Shown here one piece after another: positions 47,563-55,494 of a stretch of DNA of 64,000 nucleotides. Source of the stretch: Amycolatopsis endophytica (GTDB taxonomy: Bacteria; Actinomycetota; Actinomycetes; Mycobacteriales; Pseudonocardiaceae); the NCBI RefSeq assembly GCF_013410405.1, contig NZ_JACCFK010000001.1, positions 3,782,001 to 3,846,000 of the forward strand, written 5' to 3'. A program made the position numbers and the translations under genes. Positions within the stretch are counted from its first letter, which is position 1. Each line of letters begins with the position of its first letter. Under the pieces are notes generated by a model. That model saw only the letters and a list, made by a program, of their open reading frames with translations. It was not told where the DNA came from and searched no databases.

Positions 47563-49359
47563 CTACTTCTGGTAAAGCCCCTCGATCGAGGTCGCGTGGT
47601 TCTTGGTGACGACGTTGCGCTTGAGCTTCATGCTCGGCGTGATCTCGCCGCCGGCCTCGGTGAAGTCCTGGGCCAGGATGACGAATTTCTTGATCGACTC
47701 GGCGTGCGAGACCAGCTTGTTGGCCTCGTCGACGGCGCCCTGCACGGCCGCGACGAGGTCCGCGTCCTGCGCCAGGTCGGCCACCGAGGCGTCCGCGGGC
47801 TTGCCGTTCTGCGACTTCCAGGCCGGGAAGAACTCCTCGTCGATCGTCACCAGCGCGGCGATGAACGGGCGCTGGTCGCCGACCACCATCGCCTGGCTGA
47901 TCAACGGGTGCGCGCGCATGGTGTCTTCGAGACCGGACGGGGCGACGTTCTTGCCGCCCGCCGTCACGATGATCTCCTTCTTGCGCCCGGTGATCTTCAG
48001 GAAACCGTCGTCGTCCAGCTCGCCGAGGTCGCCGGTGTGGAACCAGCCGTCCTCCAGCGACTCCTTGGTCGCGGTTTCGTTGTTGAAGTAGGCCCCGAAC
48101 ACGACGCCGCCCTTGAGCAGGACCTCACCGTCGTCGGCGATCCGCACCGAGGTGCCCGCCACCGGACGGCCCACGGTGCCGACGCGGAACGCGTCCTGCG
48201 TGTTCACGTTGGCCGCGGCGGAGGTCTCGGTCAGTCCGTAGCCCTCGAACACCGGGACGCCGATGCCGCGGAAGAAGTGCGCGAGCCGCGCGCCCAGCGG
48301 AGCGCCACCGGACACCGCCGCGATGCACCGGCCGCCCAGGGCGGCACGCAGCTTGCCGTAGACGAGCTTGTCGAACAGGAAGTGCTGCGCCTTGAGGCCC
48401 AGCCCGGCGCCGCCGGAGTCCTGCGCTTCGCTGTAGGACACGGCGGTCTGCTCGGCGGCGTCGAAGATCTTGCCCTTGCCCTCGCTGTGGGCCTTCTGCT
48501 TGGCGCCGTTGTAGACCTTCTCGAACACGCGCGGCACGGCCACCACGAACGTCGGCCGGAAGGTGCCCAGGTCGGCGACGAGGTTCTTGATGTCCGGGGT
48601 GTGGCCGAGCGTGACGCGCGCGGTGAGGGCCGTGACGGCGATCGCGCGGGCCAGGATGTGCGCCAGCGGCAGGAAGCACAGCAGCGAGTTGCCCTGCTCC
48701 ATCAGCTGCGGGAACGCGGCGATGTCGGCGCGGATCTCGGCCAGCAGGTTGCTGTGGGTCAGCTCGACACCCTTGGGCCTGCCGGTGGTGCCGGACGTGT
48801 AGACGATGGTCGCCAGGTCACCGGCCCCCACCGCGCGACGCCGCTCGTGCACGGTGTCGTCGGCGACTTCGGCACCCAGGGTGGTCAGCTCGTCCACGGC
48901 GGGGCGTCCGGCCTCGATCTGCCAGGTGTAGCTCAGCGCGGGCAGCTGGTCGCGGACCTCGTCGACGGCGGCCAGGTGCTCGCCGGTCTCGACGAACACG
49001 CCCTTGGCGCCGGAGTCGGACAGGATCCAGGCGACCTGATCGGGTGAGGACGTCTCGTAGATCGGCACCGTGACCGCGCCCGCGGCCCAGATCGCGAAGT
49101 CGAGCAGCGTCCACTCGTAGCGGGTCTTGGACATCAGGCCGACCCGGTCGCCGCGCTCGATCCCGGCCTCGACCAGGCCCTTGGCGACCGCGATGACCTG
49201 GGCGGCGAACTCGCGGGCGGTGACGTCCAGCCAGGAGCCGTCCACCTGGCGCCGGAAGCTGATGGCGTCCGGGAAGCGCTCGGCGTTCGCCCACACGATG
49301 TCGGCGAGGTTCTCGTCGTCGGCAACCGGCTGCACTGCCGGGGCGCTGTACTCGCGCAC
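47563..49359 (-). CDS. fadD15: Long-chain fatty-acid-CoA ligase (FadD15-like)
   Basis: 598 residues, an ANL ligase with TIVYTSGTTGRPKGVELTHS, the EGYGLTETSAAANVNT A5 motif, WFHTGDLGELDDDGFLKITG and the C-terminal lysine in TPSMKLKRN. This matches the FACS/FadD15 clade. It activates fatty acids for membrane lipid use. The GTG start at 49359 has a GGAGGTCC site. In M. tuberculosis fadD15 (Rv2187) lies near the SRPBCC and ArsA-like genes (Rv2185c, Rv2184c), as here, which supports orthology. Confidence 0.93.
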   Translation of the reverse strand: MREYSAPAVQPVADDENLADIVWANAERFPDAISFRRQVDGSWLDVTAREFAAQVIAVAKGLVEAGIERGDRVGLMSKTRYEWTLLDFAIWAAGAVTVPIYETSSPDQVAWILSDSGAKGVFVETGEHLAAVDEVRDQLPALSYTWQIEAGRPAVDELTTLGAEVADDTVHERRRAVGAGDLATIVYTSGTTGRPKGVELTHSNLLAEIRADIAAFPQLMEQGNSLLCFLPLAHILARAIAVTALTARVTLGHTPDIKNLVADLGTFRPTFVVAVPRVFEKVYNGAKQKAHSEGKGKIFDAAEQTAVSYSEAQDSGGAGLGLKAQHFLFDKLVYGKLRAALGGRCIAAVSGGAPLGARLAHFFRGIGVPVFEGYGLTETSAAANVNTQDAFRVGTVGRPVAGTSVRIADDGEVLLKGGVVFGAYFNNETATKESLEDGWFHTGDLGELDDDGFLKITGRKKEIIVTAGGKNVAPSGLEDTMRAHPLISQAMVVGDQRPFIAALVTIDEEFFPAWKSQNGKPADASVADLAQDADLVAAVQGAVDEANKLVSHAESIKKFVILAQDFTEAGGEITPSMKLKRNVVTKNHATSIEGLYQK

Positions 49360-49472
49360 GGTGGACCTCCGTGGTTCAAGGGTGTTACTCGCCAGTCACA
49401 ACTTAGCGTCGGTGACACCTTACGACCAAGGGGGCGGACCCCCGGTCACACGGGCATGACATTCTCACTCGC

Positions 49473-49874
49473 GTGAGCACGCTCAATGGTGCGCCGCCCG
49501 GCATCGACATCGTCGACGAGACCTTCCTCGCGGTGCCTCCCGGCACGGTCGCGGCGGCGTTCGCGGACCCGGCCGCGTGGCGCAGGTACTGGCCCGACCT
49601 CGTGCTCGACGTCTACACCGATCGTGGGGACGAGGGGTTGCGCTGGACCGTGCGGGGCGCGCTGGTGGGCACCATGGAGGTGTGGCTGGAGAGCACGCTC
49701 GACGGCACCCTGCTGCACTACTTCCTGCGCGCCACCCCGCGGACGCCGATGACGCCGCGGCAGCTGCGCCGCGAGTTCGACCACCGCGCCCGTGCGGCGA
49801 AGGCCGTGGCGCTGGGGTTGAAGGAGATCCTGGAGGATGGACGCGAGCCCGGGATTCCCCCACGGAGTTCTTAG
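49473..49874 (+). CDS. SRPBCC-family protein (small)
   Basis: 133 residues with features of the START/SRPBCC lipid-binding fold: an N-terminal strand (GIDIVDETFLAVPPGTVAAA), a Trp-rich middle (AWRRYWPDLVLDVYTDRGDE) and a long C-terminal helix (QLRREFDHRARAAKAVALGL). These proteins bind hydrophobic ligands. It is divergent from fadD15 and lies 20 bp before the phosphoesterase gene. The substrate is unknown. Confidence 0.75.
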   Translation: MSTLNGAPPGIDIVDETFLAVPPGTVAAAFADPAAWRRYWPDLVLDVYTDRGDEGLRWTVRGALVGTMEVWLESTLDGTLLHYFLRATPRTPMTPRQLRREFDHRARAAKAVALGLKEILEDGREPGIPPRSS

Positions 49875-49894
49875 CATCGCTAAACTGGGGAATC

Positions 49895-50686
49895 ATGCGC
49901 GTTCATGTGGTGTCGGACGTCCACGGCAACACCGAAGCCCTGGCCAGGGCGGGGGACGGTGCCGATGCGCTGATCGTGCTCGGCGACCTGCTGGATTTCG
50001 TCGACTACCACCAGCACGACCAGGGCATTCTCGGCACGCTGTTCGGTGCGGAGAAGGTCGCCACGTTCGCCCGCCTGCGCCGCGAGGGCACCCGTGAGGA
50101 GTCGATCGCGTTCTCCCGGTCCCTGTGGTCGAGCCTCGACGACCCCGCCGCCGCGGTGGCCGACGCCGTCCGCGAGCAGTACTCCGCCCTGTTCGGCGCG
50201 ATGACGGCCCCGACCTACGCGATCGCGGGCAACGTGGATTCGCCGGATCTGTGGCCGGAGTTCGCCGGGGGCGATGTGCGCCTCGTCGAGGGTGAGGTCG
50301 TCGAGATCGGCGGTCTCAGGTTCGGGTTCGCGGGCGGGGTGGTGCTGCCCGCGGGTGCCACGATCCGCCGGTCGAACCCGGTGTGGCGGCCGTTCCTGCG
50401 GACGCAGGAGGAGTTCGACGAGGCTGTCGGCAAGCTCACCGACATCGACGTGCTGTGCACGCACCAGCCGCCCGCGCTGCCGGAACTGACCTACGACGTG
50501 GTCGCGCGGCGGCACGAGCTGGGCTCGTCGGCCCTGCGCGGGCTCATCTACGCGGAGCAGCCGAGGTGGTCGTTGTTCGGTCACGTGCACCAGCCGCTGT
50601 CGACGCGGCTGCGGGTGGGCCGGACGGAGTGCCGCAACGTCGGTCACTTCAAGGTCACCGAGCGGCCCCACGTGCTGCGGTGGTGA
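49895..50686 (+). CDS. Calcineurin-like metallophosphoesterase
   Basis: 263 residues. The metal-binding blocks are ordered DVHGN, GDLLD (GDxxD-type), GNVDS (GNxD-type) and FGHVHQP (GHxH). This is the full dinuclear-metal phosphoesterase set. Substrates range from nucleotides to phosphoproteins; none can be chosen here. An ATG at 49895 begins right at the first strand (MRVHVVSDVHGN). Confidence 0.9.
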   Translation: MRVHVVSDVHGNTEALARAGDGADALIVLGDLLDFVDYHQHDQGILGTLFGAEKVATFARLRREGTREESIAFSRSLWSSLDDPAAAVADAVREQYSALFGAMTAPTYAIAGNVDSPDLWPEFAGGDVRLVEGEVVEIGGLRFGFAGGVVLPAGATIRRSNPVWRPFLRTQEEFDEAVGKLTDIDVLCTHQPPALPELTYDVVARRHELGSSALRGLIYAEQPRWSLFGHVHQPLSTRLRVGRTECRNVGHFKVTERPHVLRW

Positions 50687-50725
50687 CTGCGGTGCGGGAG
50701 GCGACCAGGCGGTAACCTCTCCGCC

Positions 50726-51169
50726 ATGGCCGAGCAGTCCACGCAGTCCATCGAGGTCGAGGCGCCGCCCGAGCGGGTCATGGCGGTGATCGCGGACTTC
50801 GGATCGTACCCGGAATGGGCCAAGCAGGTCCGGGAGACCGAGGTGCTCGCCACCGACGAGCAGGACCGCCCGAGGCAGGTCAAGCTGACGCTGGACGCCG
50901 GGCCGATCAAGGACGTCTACACGCTGGAGTACGACTGGGCCGCCGACGGCCGCTCGGTGAGCTGGCACCTGGTGCGCGGCCAGATGCAGAAGGCGCAGGA
51001 CGGCCGGTACGAGCTGGAGACCACCGGCGAGGGGCGCACCCGTGTCACCTACACCCTGTCGGTCGAGCTGGTGCTGCCGATGATCGGGCTGCTGCGCCGC
51101 AAGGCGGAGAAGATGGTGATGGACACCGCGCTCAAGGAGCTGAAGCGCCGCGTCGAGGACCTCGCCTGA
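50726..51169 (+). CDS. SRPBCC/polyketide-cyclase-like protein (Rv2185c-like)
   Basis: 147 residues of the SRPBCC fold: STQSIEVEAPPERVMAVIAD at the N-terminus, YPEWAKQVRETEV, a core of strands and a C-terminal helix (KAEKMVMDTALKELKRRVED). It matches the gene next to an ArsA-like ATPase and near fadD15 in mycobacteria. It may carry a lipid or isoprenoid ligand. It lies 13 bp before the ATPase and is probably co-transcribed. Confidence 0.85.
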   Translation: MAEQSTQSIEVEAPPERVMAVIADFGSYPEWAKQVRETEVLATDEQDRPRQVKLTLDAGPIKDVYTLEYDWAADGRSVSWHLVRGQMQKAQDGRYELETTGEGRTRVTYTLSVELVLPMIGLLRRKAEKMVMDTALKELKRRVEDLA

Positions 51170-51182
51170 GGGCGGGACCGCC

Positions 51183-52325
51183 ATGACGCGGCTGCTGCTG
51201 TTCACCGGCAAGGGGGGCGTGGGCAAGACGACGCTCGCCGCGGCGACGGCCGCCGGGCTCGCCGCGCGCGGCTACAAGACGCTGGTCGTGTCCACCGATC
51301 CCGCGCATTCGCTGGGCGACGCGTTCGGCAAACGGCTGGGCCGTGAACCGTCCGACGTGGACACCCGGCTGCACGGCGCGCAGGTCGATTCGCGCGGTCT
51401 GGTCGACGACATCTGGCAGGACCTGCGCGGCAAGCTGCGCGGTGCGCTCGCGGGCGCCGGGGTGGACGCGCTGGACGCCGAGGAGCTCAGCGTCCTGCCC
51501 GGCGTGGACGAGCTGCTCGCGCTCACCGAGGTGCAGCGCCTGGCCGAGGCGGGCCGCTGGGACGTCGTGGTGGTCGACTGCGGGCCGACCGCGGAAACGC
51601 TGCGGCTGCTCGCGCTTCCCGAGGCCGTTTCCGGGTACCTGGACAAGGTGTTCGGCTGGCAGCTCACGCTCACCGGGTCCCGCGCCGTGGTGAAGTCCGT
51701 CCGTGAACTGGCCGCGCACGTCACGGCACTGCGGGAGCTGCTGACCGATCCGGCGGTCACCACGGTGCGGCTGGTGCTGACGCCGGAGCGGGTCGTGGTC
51801 GCCGAGGCGCGGCGCACGCTCAGCTCGCTCGCGCTGCGCGGGATCCGGGTCGACGGGCTGATCGCCAACCGGCTCATGCCGGCGCCCGGGGTGTGGCGCG
51901 GCGCGGCGGCGTCGTGGATGCGCACGCGGCGGAGGTCGCAGGATCGCGTGCTGGGCGAGCTGACGTGGGAGCTGTCCCGCGTGGAGTTCCGCGCGGAGGA
52001 ACCGGTCGGGCTGCCCGCGCTGCGTGAGATCGCCACGGAGCTCTACGGTGAGACGGATCCGTTGACGGGCAACGGTTCTGATGTCGCGCCCCTGCTGACC
52101 GTGACCGAAGTGGACGGTGGGTACCGGTTGCGGCTGGCGCTGCCACTGGAGCGCGACGCCGACCTCGACCTGGCGCGCGTCGACGACGATCTGGCGGTCA
52201 CGGTCGACGGCTTCCGCCGGCTGGTGGCGTTGCCGGAGTCGTTGCGTCCCTGCGTGATCACCGGTGCGGAGTCCGATGCGGACGGTCTCGTCGTCTCGCT
52301 GACCAAACCCGGGGAGGACGCATGA
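51183..52325 (+). CDS. ArsA/Get3-like ATPase (Rv2184c-like)
   Basis: 380 residues. The deviant Walker A is LLLFTGKGGVGKTTLAAATA, the switch I region has STDPAHSLGDAFG and switch II VVVDCGPTAETLRLLALPEA. These identify the ArsA/Get3 branch of the SIMIBI class. The cysteine-based metal site of arsenite pumps is not apparent, so a chaperone or targeting role is more likely than arsenite export. It overlaps the next small gene by 4 bp (ATGA). Confidence 0.88.
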   Translation: MTRLLLFTGKGGVGKTTLAAATAAGLAARGYKTLVVSTDPAHSLGDAFGKRLGREPSDVDTRLHGAQVDSRGLVDDIWQDLRGKLRGALAGAGVDALDAEELSVLPGVDELLALTEVQRLAEAGRWDVVVVDCGPTAETLRLLALPEAVSGYLDKVFGWQLTLTGSRAVVKSVRELAAHVTALRELLTDPAVTTVRLVLTPERVVVAEARRTLSSLALRGIRVDGLIANRLMPAPGVWRGAAASWMRTRRRSQDRVLGELTWELSRVEFRAEEPVGLPALREIATELYGETDPLTGNGSDVAPLLTVTEVDGGYRLRLALPLERDADLDLARVDDDLAVTVDGFRRLVALPESLRPCVITGAESDADGLVVSLTKPGEDA

Positions 52326-52705
52326 CCACCGGTGAAGGGGTGACCGCGGCGCGGCTGGCCGAGGAGATCCGGCTGCTCGTGGAGATGGTCGTGGAACGCG
52401 CGGCGCCCTGGCTGGACGGGGTGGTCGCCGCGGGGCACGGGCCGGACGACGAGAAACCCGAGAGCGGCGCAGACTGCGGCTGGTGCCCGGTGTGCGCGGT
52501 GGTCGCCGTCGCGCGCGGGGAGAAGCCGGAGTTCGTGGCGCGGGTGCTGGAGCAGGCCGCGCAGGTCATCGCGTTGCTGCGGGCCGTGCTGGCGGACCGG
52601 TGGGAACCGCAGGAGGGCGTGCACATGCCCGGCTTCCAGCCGCCGCGGCCGCAGCCGGATTCGGGGCGGGTGCAGCGCATTCCGGTCCAGTGGCGGGAGC
52701 AGTAG
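52322..52705 (+). CDS. Small protein with a CxxC pair, linked to the ArsA-like ATPase
   Basis: 127 residues. A helical N-terminal half (AARLAEEIRLLVEMVVERAA) is followed by a CGWCPVC motif near residues 52-58, suited to zinc or redox chemistry, then a helix and a proline-rich tail. It sits where mycobacteria have Rv2183c. No function is known. The coupling to the ATPase (ATGA) suggests they act together. Confidence 0.75.
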   Translation: MTTGEGVTAARLAEEIRLLVEMVVERAAPWLDGVVAAGHGPDDEKPESGADCGWCPVCAVVAVARGEKPEFVARVLEQAAQVIALLRAVLADRWEPQEGVHMPGFQPPRPQPDSGRVQRIPVQWREQ

Positions 52706-53655
52706 TGCTCGCGATCGGTCTGGACGTCGGTGGCACGAGTGTCCGCGCCGGGGTGGTGGACGGGCGGGGCTCGATCCTGGACACCGCGCGGGCGGGCACC
52801 CCCGGCACGCAGGACGCGCTGGAGGACGCGATCACCGGCGTGATCGACGAGCTGCGCAACCGCCACGACGGGGTGGAGGGTGTCGGGCTGGCGGTGGCCG
52901 GGTTCATCGCCAACGACCGCCGCACGGTGATGTTCGCCCCGCACCTGGCGTGGCGGCACGCGCCGGTCGCGGACCGGATCAGCAAGCGCGTCGGCCTGCC
53001 GGTGACGCTGGAGCACGACGCGAACGCGGCGGCCGTCGGGGAGCACCGGTTCGGTGCCGCGCGCGGGGCCGGGGTGGCGGCGCTGGTGGCGATCGGCACC
53101 GGGATCGGCGCCGGGCTGCTGCTCGACGGCGAGCTGTACCGCGGCGCGAACGGGGTCGCGCCGGAGCTGGGGCATCTGACGGTGGTGCCGGACGGGCGCG
53201 CGTGCCCGTGCGGGAAGTACGGCTGCTGGGAGCGCTACTGCAGCGGGACGGCGCTGGCCGCGACGGCGATCGAGCTGCTGGCCCGCTACCCGGGCAGCTC
53301 GACGATCCTGGCGCGGGAGATCGCGCTCGACCCCGGCGCGCTGACCGGCCGCCGCGTGGCCGGTGCCGCGCGCGACGGCGATCCGATCGCGCAGCGGGCC
53401 GTGGCCGAGCTGGCGAAGTGGCTCGGTGAGGGGCTGGCGCTGGTCGCGGACGTGTTCGATCCGGAGATCGTGGTGATCGCGGGCGGGGTGTCGGAGTCGG
53501 CGCCGCTGTTCCTCGACGAGGCGCGCGAGCACTACGCGGCGGCTGTCACGGGCGGGCGGCATCGTCCGCTGGCGCGGATCCGGACCGCGCAGCTGGGCGA
53601 TGACGCCGCGCTGGTCGGGGCCGCCGCGCTCGCTCTGGAAGCCGGAGCGGTGTGA
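52705..53655 (+). CDS. ROK-family glucokinase
   Basis: 316 residues. The ATP-binding DVGGTSVRAGVVD motif opens the protein. The glucose site is EHDANAAAVGE and the zinc motif of ROK kinases is CPCGKYGCWERYCSG, with the preceding PELGHLTVV histidine. This composition points to a glucokinase such as actinobacterial Glk. The GTG start overlaps the preceding stop by 1 bp (TAGTG). Confidence 0.9.
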   Translation: MLAIGLDVGGTSVRAGVVDGRGSILDTARAGTPGTQDALEDAITGVIDELRNRHDGVEGVGLAVAGFIANDRRTVMFAPHLAWRHAPVADRISKRVGLPVTLEHDANAAAVGEHRFGAARGAGVAALVAIGTGIGAGLLLDGELYRGANGVAPELGHLTVVPDGRACPCGKYGCWERYCSGTALAATAIELLARYPGSSTILAREIALDPGALTGRRVAGAARDGDPIAQRAVAELAKWLGEGLALVADVFDPEIVVIAGGVSESAPLFLDEAREHYAAAVTGGRHRPLARIRTAQLGDDAALVGAAALALEAGAV

Positions 53656-53667
53656 CAAGCTGAACGG

Positions 53668-54537
53668 ATGACCCCTGATGACGGCGACGGCTTCGTGTAC
53701 TGCGAACGCGGCCATCGGCACTGGGGCCTCTACGGTGCCGCCGGTCTGCTGCTGACCGATCCGGCGCGGGGTGTGCTGCTGCAGCACCGGGCCTGGTGGA
53801 CGCACCACGGCGAGACCTGGGCACTGCCCGGCGGCGCCCGCCGCGGCCACGAGTCCGCCTGCCAGGCGGCGACGCGCGAAGCCGGGGAGGAGGCCGCCGT
53901 GCCGGTGAGCGCGGTGCGGCCGACGGCCGAATCGGTGGCCGACCACGGCGGCTGGACCTACACGACGGTGCTGGCCACCACGCGGCACCCGGTGCGGGAG
54001 CGGGTCGTCAACGAGGAGAGCGCCGAGCTGCGGTGGGTGCCGCCGGGTGAGGTCGCCTCCTTCCCGCTGCACCGCGATTTCGCCGTCGCCTGGCCGGCAC
54101 TGCTGGAGCAGCTGGACCGCGAACTGGTGCTGGTGGTCGACGCGGCGAACGTGGTCGGCTCGCGACCGGACGGCTGGTGGCGCGACCGGGCCGGCGCGGC
54201 GGAACGCCTGCGGGACCGGCTGTCCGGGCTGGTACACACGGGCGTCCGCGGCCCCGACGTCGGTCTCGGTGACGCCGGCTGGTCATGGTGGCCGCGGGTG
54301 CAGATGGTCGTCGAGGGGCAGGCGCGGGACGTCACTCCCGCGGACGACGTCGAGGTCGTTTCCGCGGTGCGGGACGGGGATTCGCAGATCGTGGAGAGCG
54401 TGCGCAAGGCGCGGGACGCGCGGCCGGAGGACCACGTCGTGGTGGTGACGGCGGACCGCGAGCTGCGCTCCCGCGTCGAGGCCGAGGGCGCGGGCGTGCT
54501 GGGCCCCTCGACACTGCTGAACCTGGTCGAGGGCTGA
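53668..54537 (+). CDS. NUDIX hydrolase fused to a NYN/PIN-like nuclease domain
   Basis: 289 residues. The N-terminal half is a NUDIX domain with the box GGARRGHESACQAATREAGE followed by E (near residues 55-77). The C-terminal ~140 residues begin LVLVVDAANVVGSRPDGWWR and contain further acidic clusters (SAVRDGDSQIVESVRK and VVVTADRELRSRV) like NYN-type ribonuclease domains. Together they suggest removal or surveillance of modified nucleotides or RNA caps. The domain assignment for the second half is by motif shape. Its stop lies at the edge of a repeat array. Confidence 0.75.
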   Translation: MTPDDGDGFVYCERGHRHWGLYGAAGLLLTDPARGVLLQHRAWWTHHGETWALPGGARRGHESACQAATREAGEEAAVPVSAVRPTAESVADHGGWTYTTVLATTRHPVRERVVNEESAELRWVPPGEVASFPLHRDFAVAWPALLEQLDRELVLVVDAANVVGSRPDGWWRDRAGAAERLRDRLSGLVHTGVRGPDVGLGDAGWSWWPRVQMVVEGQARDVTPADDVEVVSAVRDGDSQIVESVRKARDARPEDHVVVVTADRELRSRVEAEGAGVLGPSTLLNLVEG

Positions 54538-54619
54538 CCGCAAGACTCGCGCGCCGGAGCGTGGAACTCGTGGCGTCGGCGAGTTCCACGTTCCCGTCGG
54601 CGAGTTCTGCGTTCGCGAG
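54536..54619. repeat. Four 21-bp units, two direct and two inverted, filling a convergent gap
   Basis: Units run 54536-54556, 54557-54577 (direct), 54578-54598 and 54599-54619 (inverse). The inner pair forms a 15-bp stem (GGAGCGTGGAACTCG against 54581-54594, one G-T pair) around a 9-nt loop. The array occupies the whole gap between the NUDIX-NYN stop (54535-54537) and the IclR stop (54622-54624). It is very likely a bidirectional terminator built from repeat units. Confidence 0.88.
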
Positions 54620-54621
54620 CG

Positions 54622-55392
54622 TCAGTCGGCGTGGCCGAGGCGGGCGGAGAGCGTGGCGGCGGCTTTGCGCACCGTGGGTGTCAGGGCGACCAGCTCGTCG
54701 CGGCCCGCGCGGACCGCGGGGATCGACACCGACAGTGCCGCGCTGACCGAGCCCGTGTGATCGCGCACCGGCACCGCGACCGCCACCACGCCGCGCACGC
54801 GTTCCTCCAGTGAGATCGCGTACCCGTCGGCGCGGACGCGGGCCAGCTCGTCGGCGAGCCGGACATCCGCACCGGGAAGCCGGGCGAGCACGGCGTCGAT
54901 CACGTCCGCGGGGGCGTGGGCCAGCAGGACCTTGCCGGGCGCGCCCTGGTGCGGCGGCTTCGCGGCGCCGAGGTCGGTGTAGGTGCGGCGCAGCGCCTGC
55001 AGTGACTCGACCTGCGCGATGGTCCGCCTGCTGGGTGCGGCGTCCAGGATGTGCAGGCCCACGGTCTCGTCGGTCTGGTCACGCAGCCACGTCATCACCG
55101 GCCGGGCCTGCACGTCCAGGGACAGCTGGTCCCGCGCCGCCTCGGAGAGGCCGAGCAGCCGTGGCCCGAGCGAGTAGGCGCTGGAACCGGGGACCTGCGC
55201 GAGCATGCCGTGCGAGGCCAGCGCGCTGACCAGGCGGTGCGTGGTGCCGCGGGACAGCCCGGTGTGTTTGGCGAGTTCGCTGATCCCGACCACCGGCCGG
55301 GCACGGGAGAAGGCGGTCAGGATCGCCACGGCGCGGTCGATCGACTGCACCCCGGACGGCCGTTCGGCCGCCTCGCCGTCCCCTGTTGTCAC
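54622..55392 (-). CDS. IclR-family transcriptional regulator
   Basis: 256 residues. The N-terminal winged helix (IDRAVAILTAFSRARPVVGI, then SELAKHTGLSRGTTHRLVSA) is followed by the IclR effector domain (GKVLLAHAP, VRGVVAVAVPV). It is divergent from a DASS transporter and an MmgE/PrpD-like gene and is expected to control them in response to an organic acid. The GTG start at 55392 fits the short family N-terminus. Confidence 0.9.
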   Translation of the reverse strand: MTTGDGEAAERPSGVQSIDRAVAILTAFSRARPVVGISELAKHTGLSRGTTHRLVSALASHGMLAQVPGSSAYSLGPRLLGLSEAARDQLSLDVQARPVMTWLRDQTDETVGLHILDAAPSRRTIAQVESLQALRRTYTDLGAAKPPHQGAPGKVLLAHAPADVIDAVLARLPGADVRLADELARVRADGYAISLEERVRGVVAVAVPVRDHTGSVSAALSVSIPAVRAGRDELVALTPTVRKAAATLSARLGHAD

Positions 55393-55414
55393 GGCCTCAG
55401 CCTATCGGCGCCCC

Positions 55415-55480
55415 TTGCCATGTCCGTGCCCTGCCTCCTACAGTGCCCGCTATACGGAACACGGTATCGCATTACGGGCA
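55415..55480 (+). promoter_or_regulatory. Promoter with overlapping dyads, upstream of the DASS transporter
   Basis: A TTGCCA (55415-55420) and a TACAGT (55439-55444) are separated by 18 bp. Just past the predicted start of transcription lies ATACGGAACACGGTAT (55452-55467), an imperfect dyad, and a wider TGCCCG / CGGGCA pair (55444-55449, 55475-55480). This is a good place for IclR-type repression. GGAGG at 55486-55490 precedes the ATG at 55495. The operator call is inferred. Confidence 0.5.
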
Positions 55481-55494
55481 CTCCCGGAGGATGC

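Noticed and set aside
51183..52325. Arsenite-pump ATPase (ars operon)
   Set aside because: Single ATPase domain without the metal-binding cysteines and no arsB or arsC nearby; a Get3-like role is a better fit.
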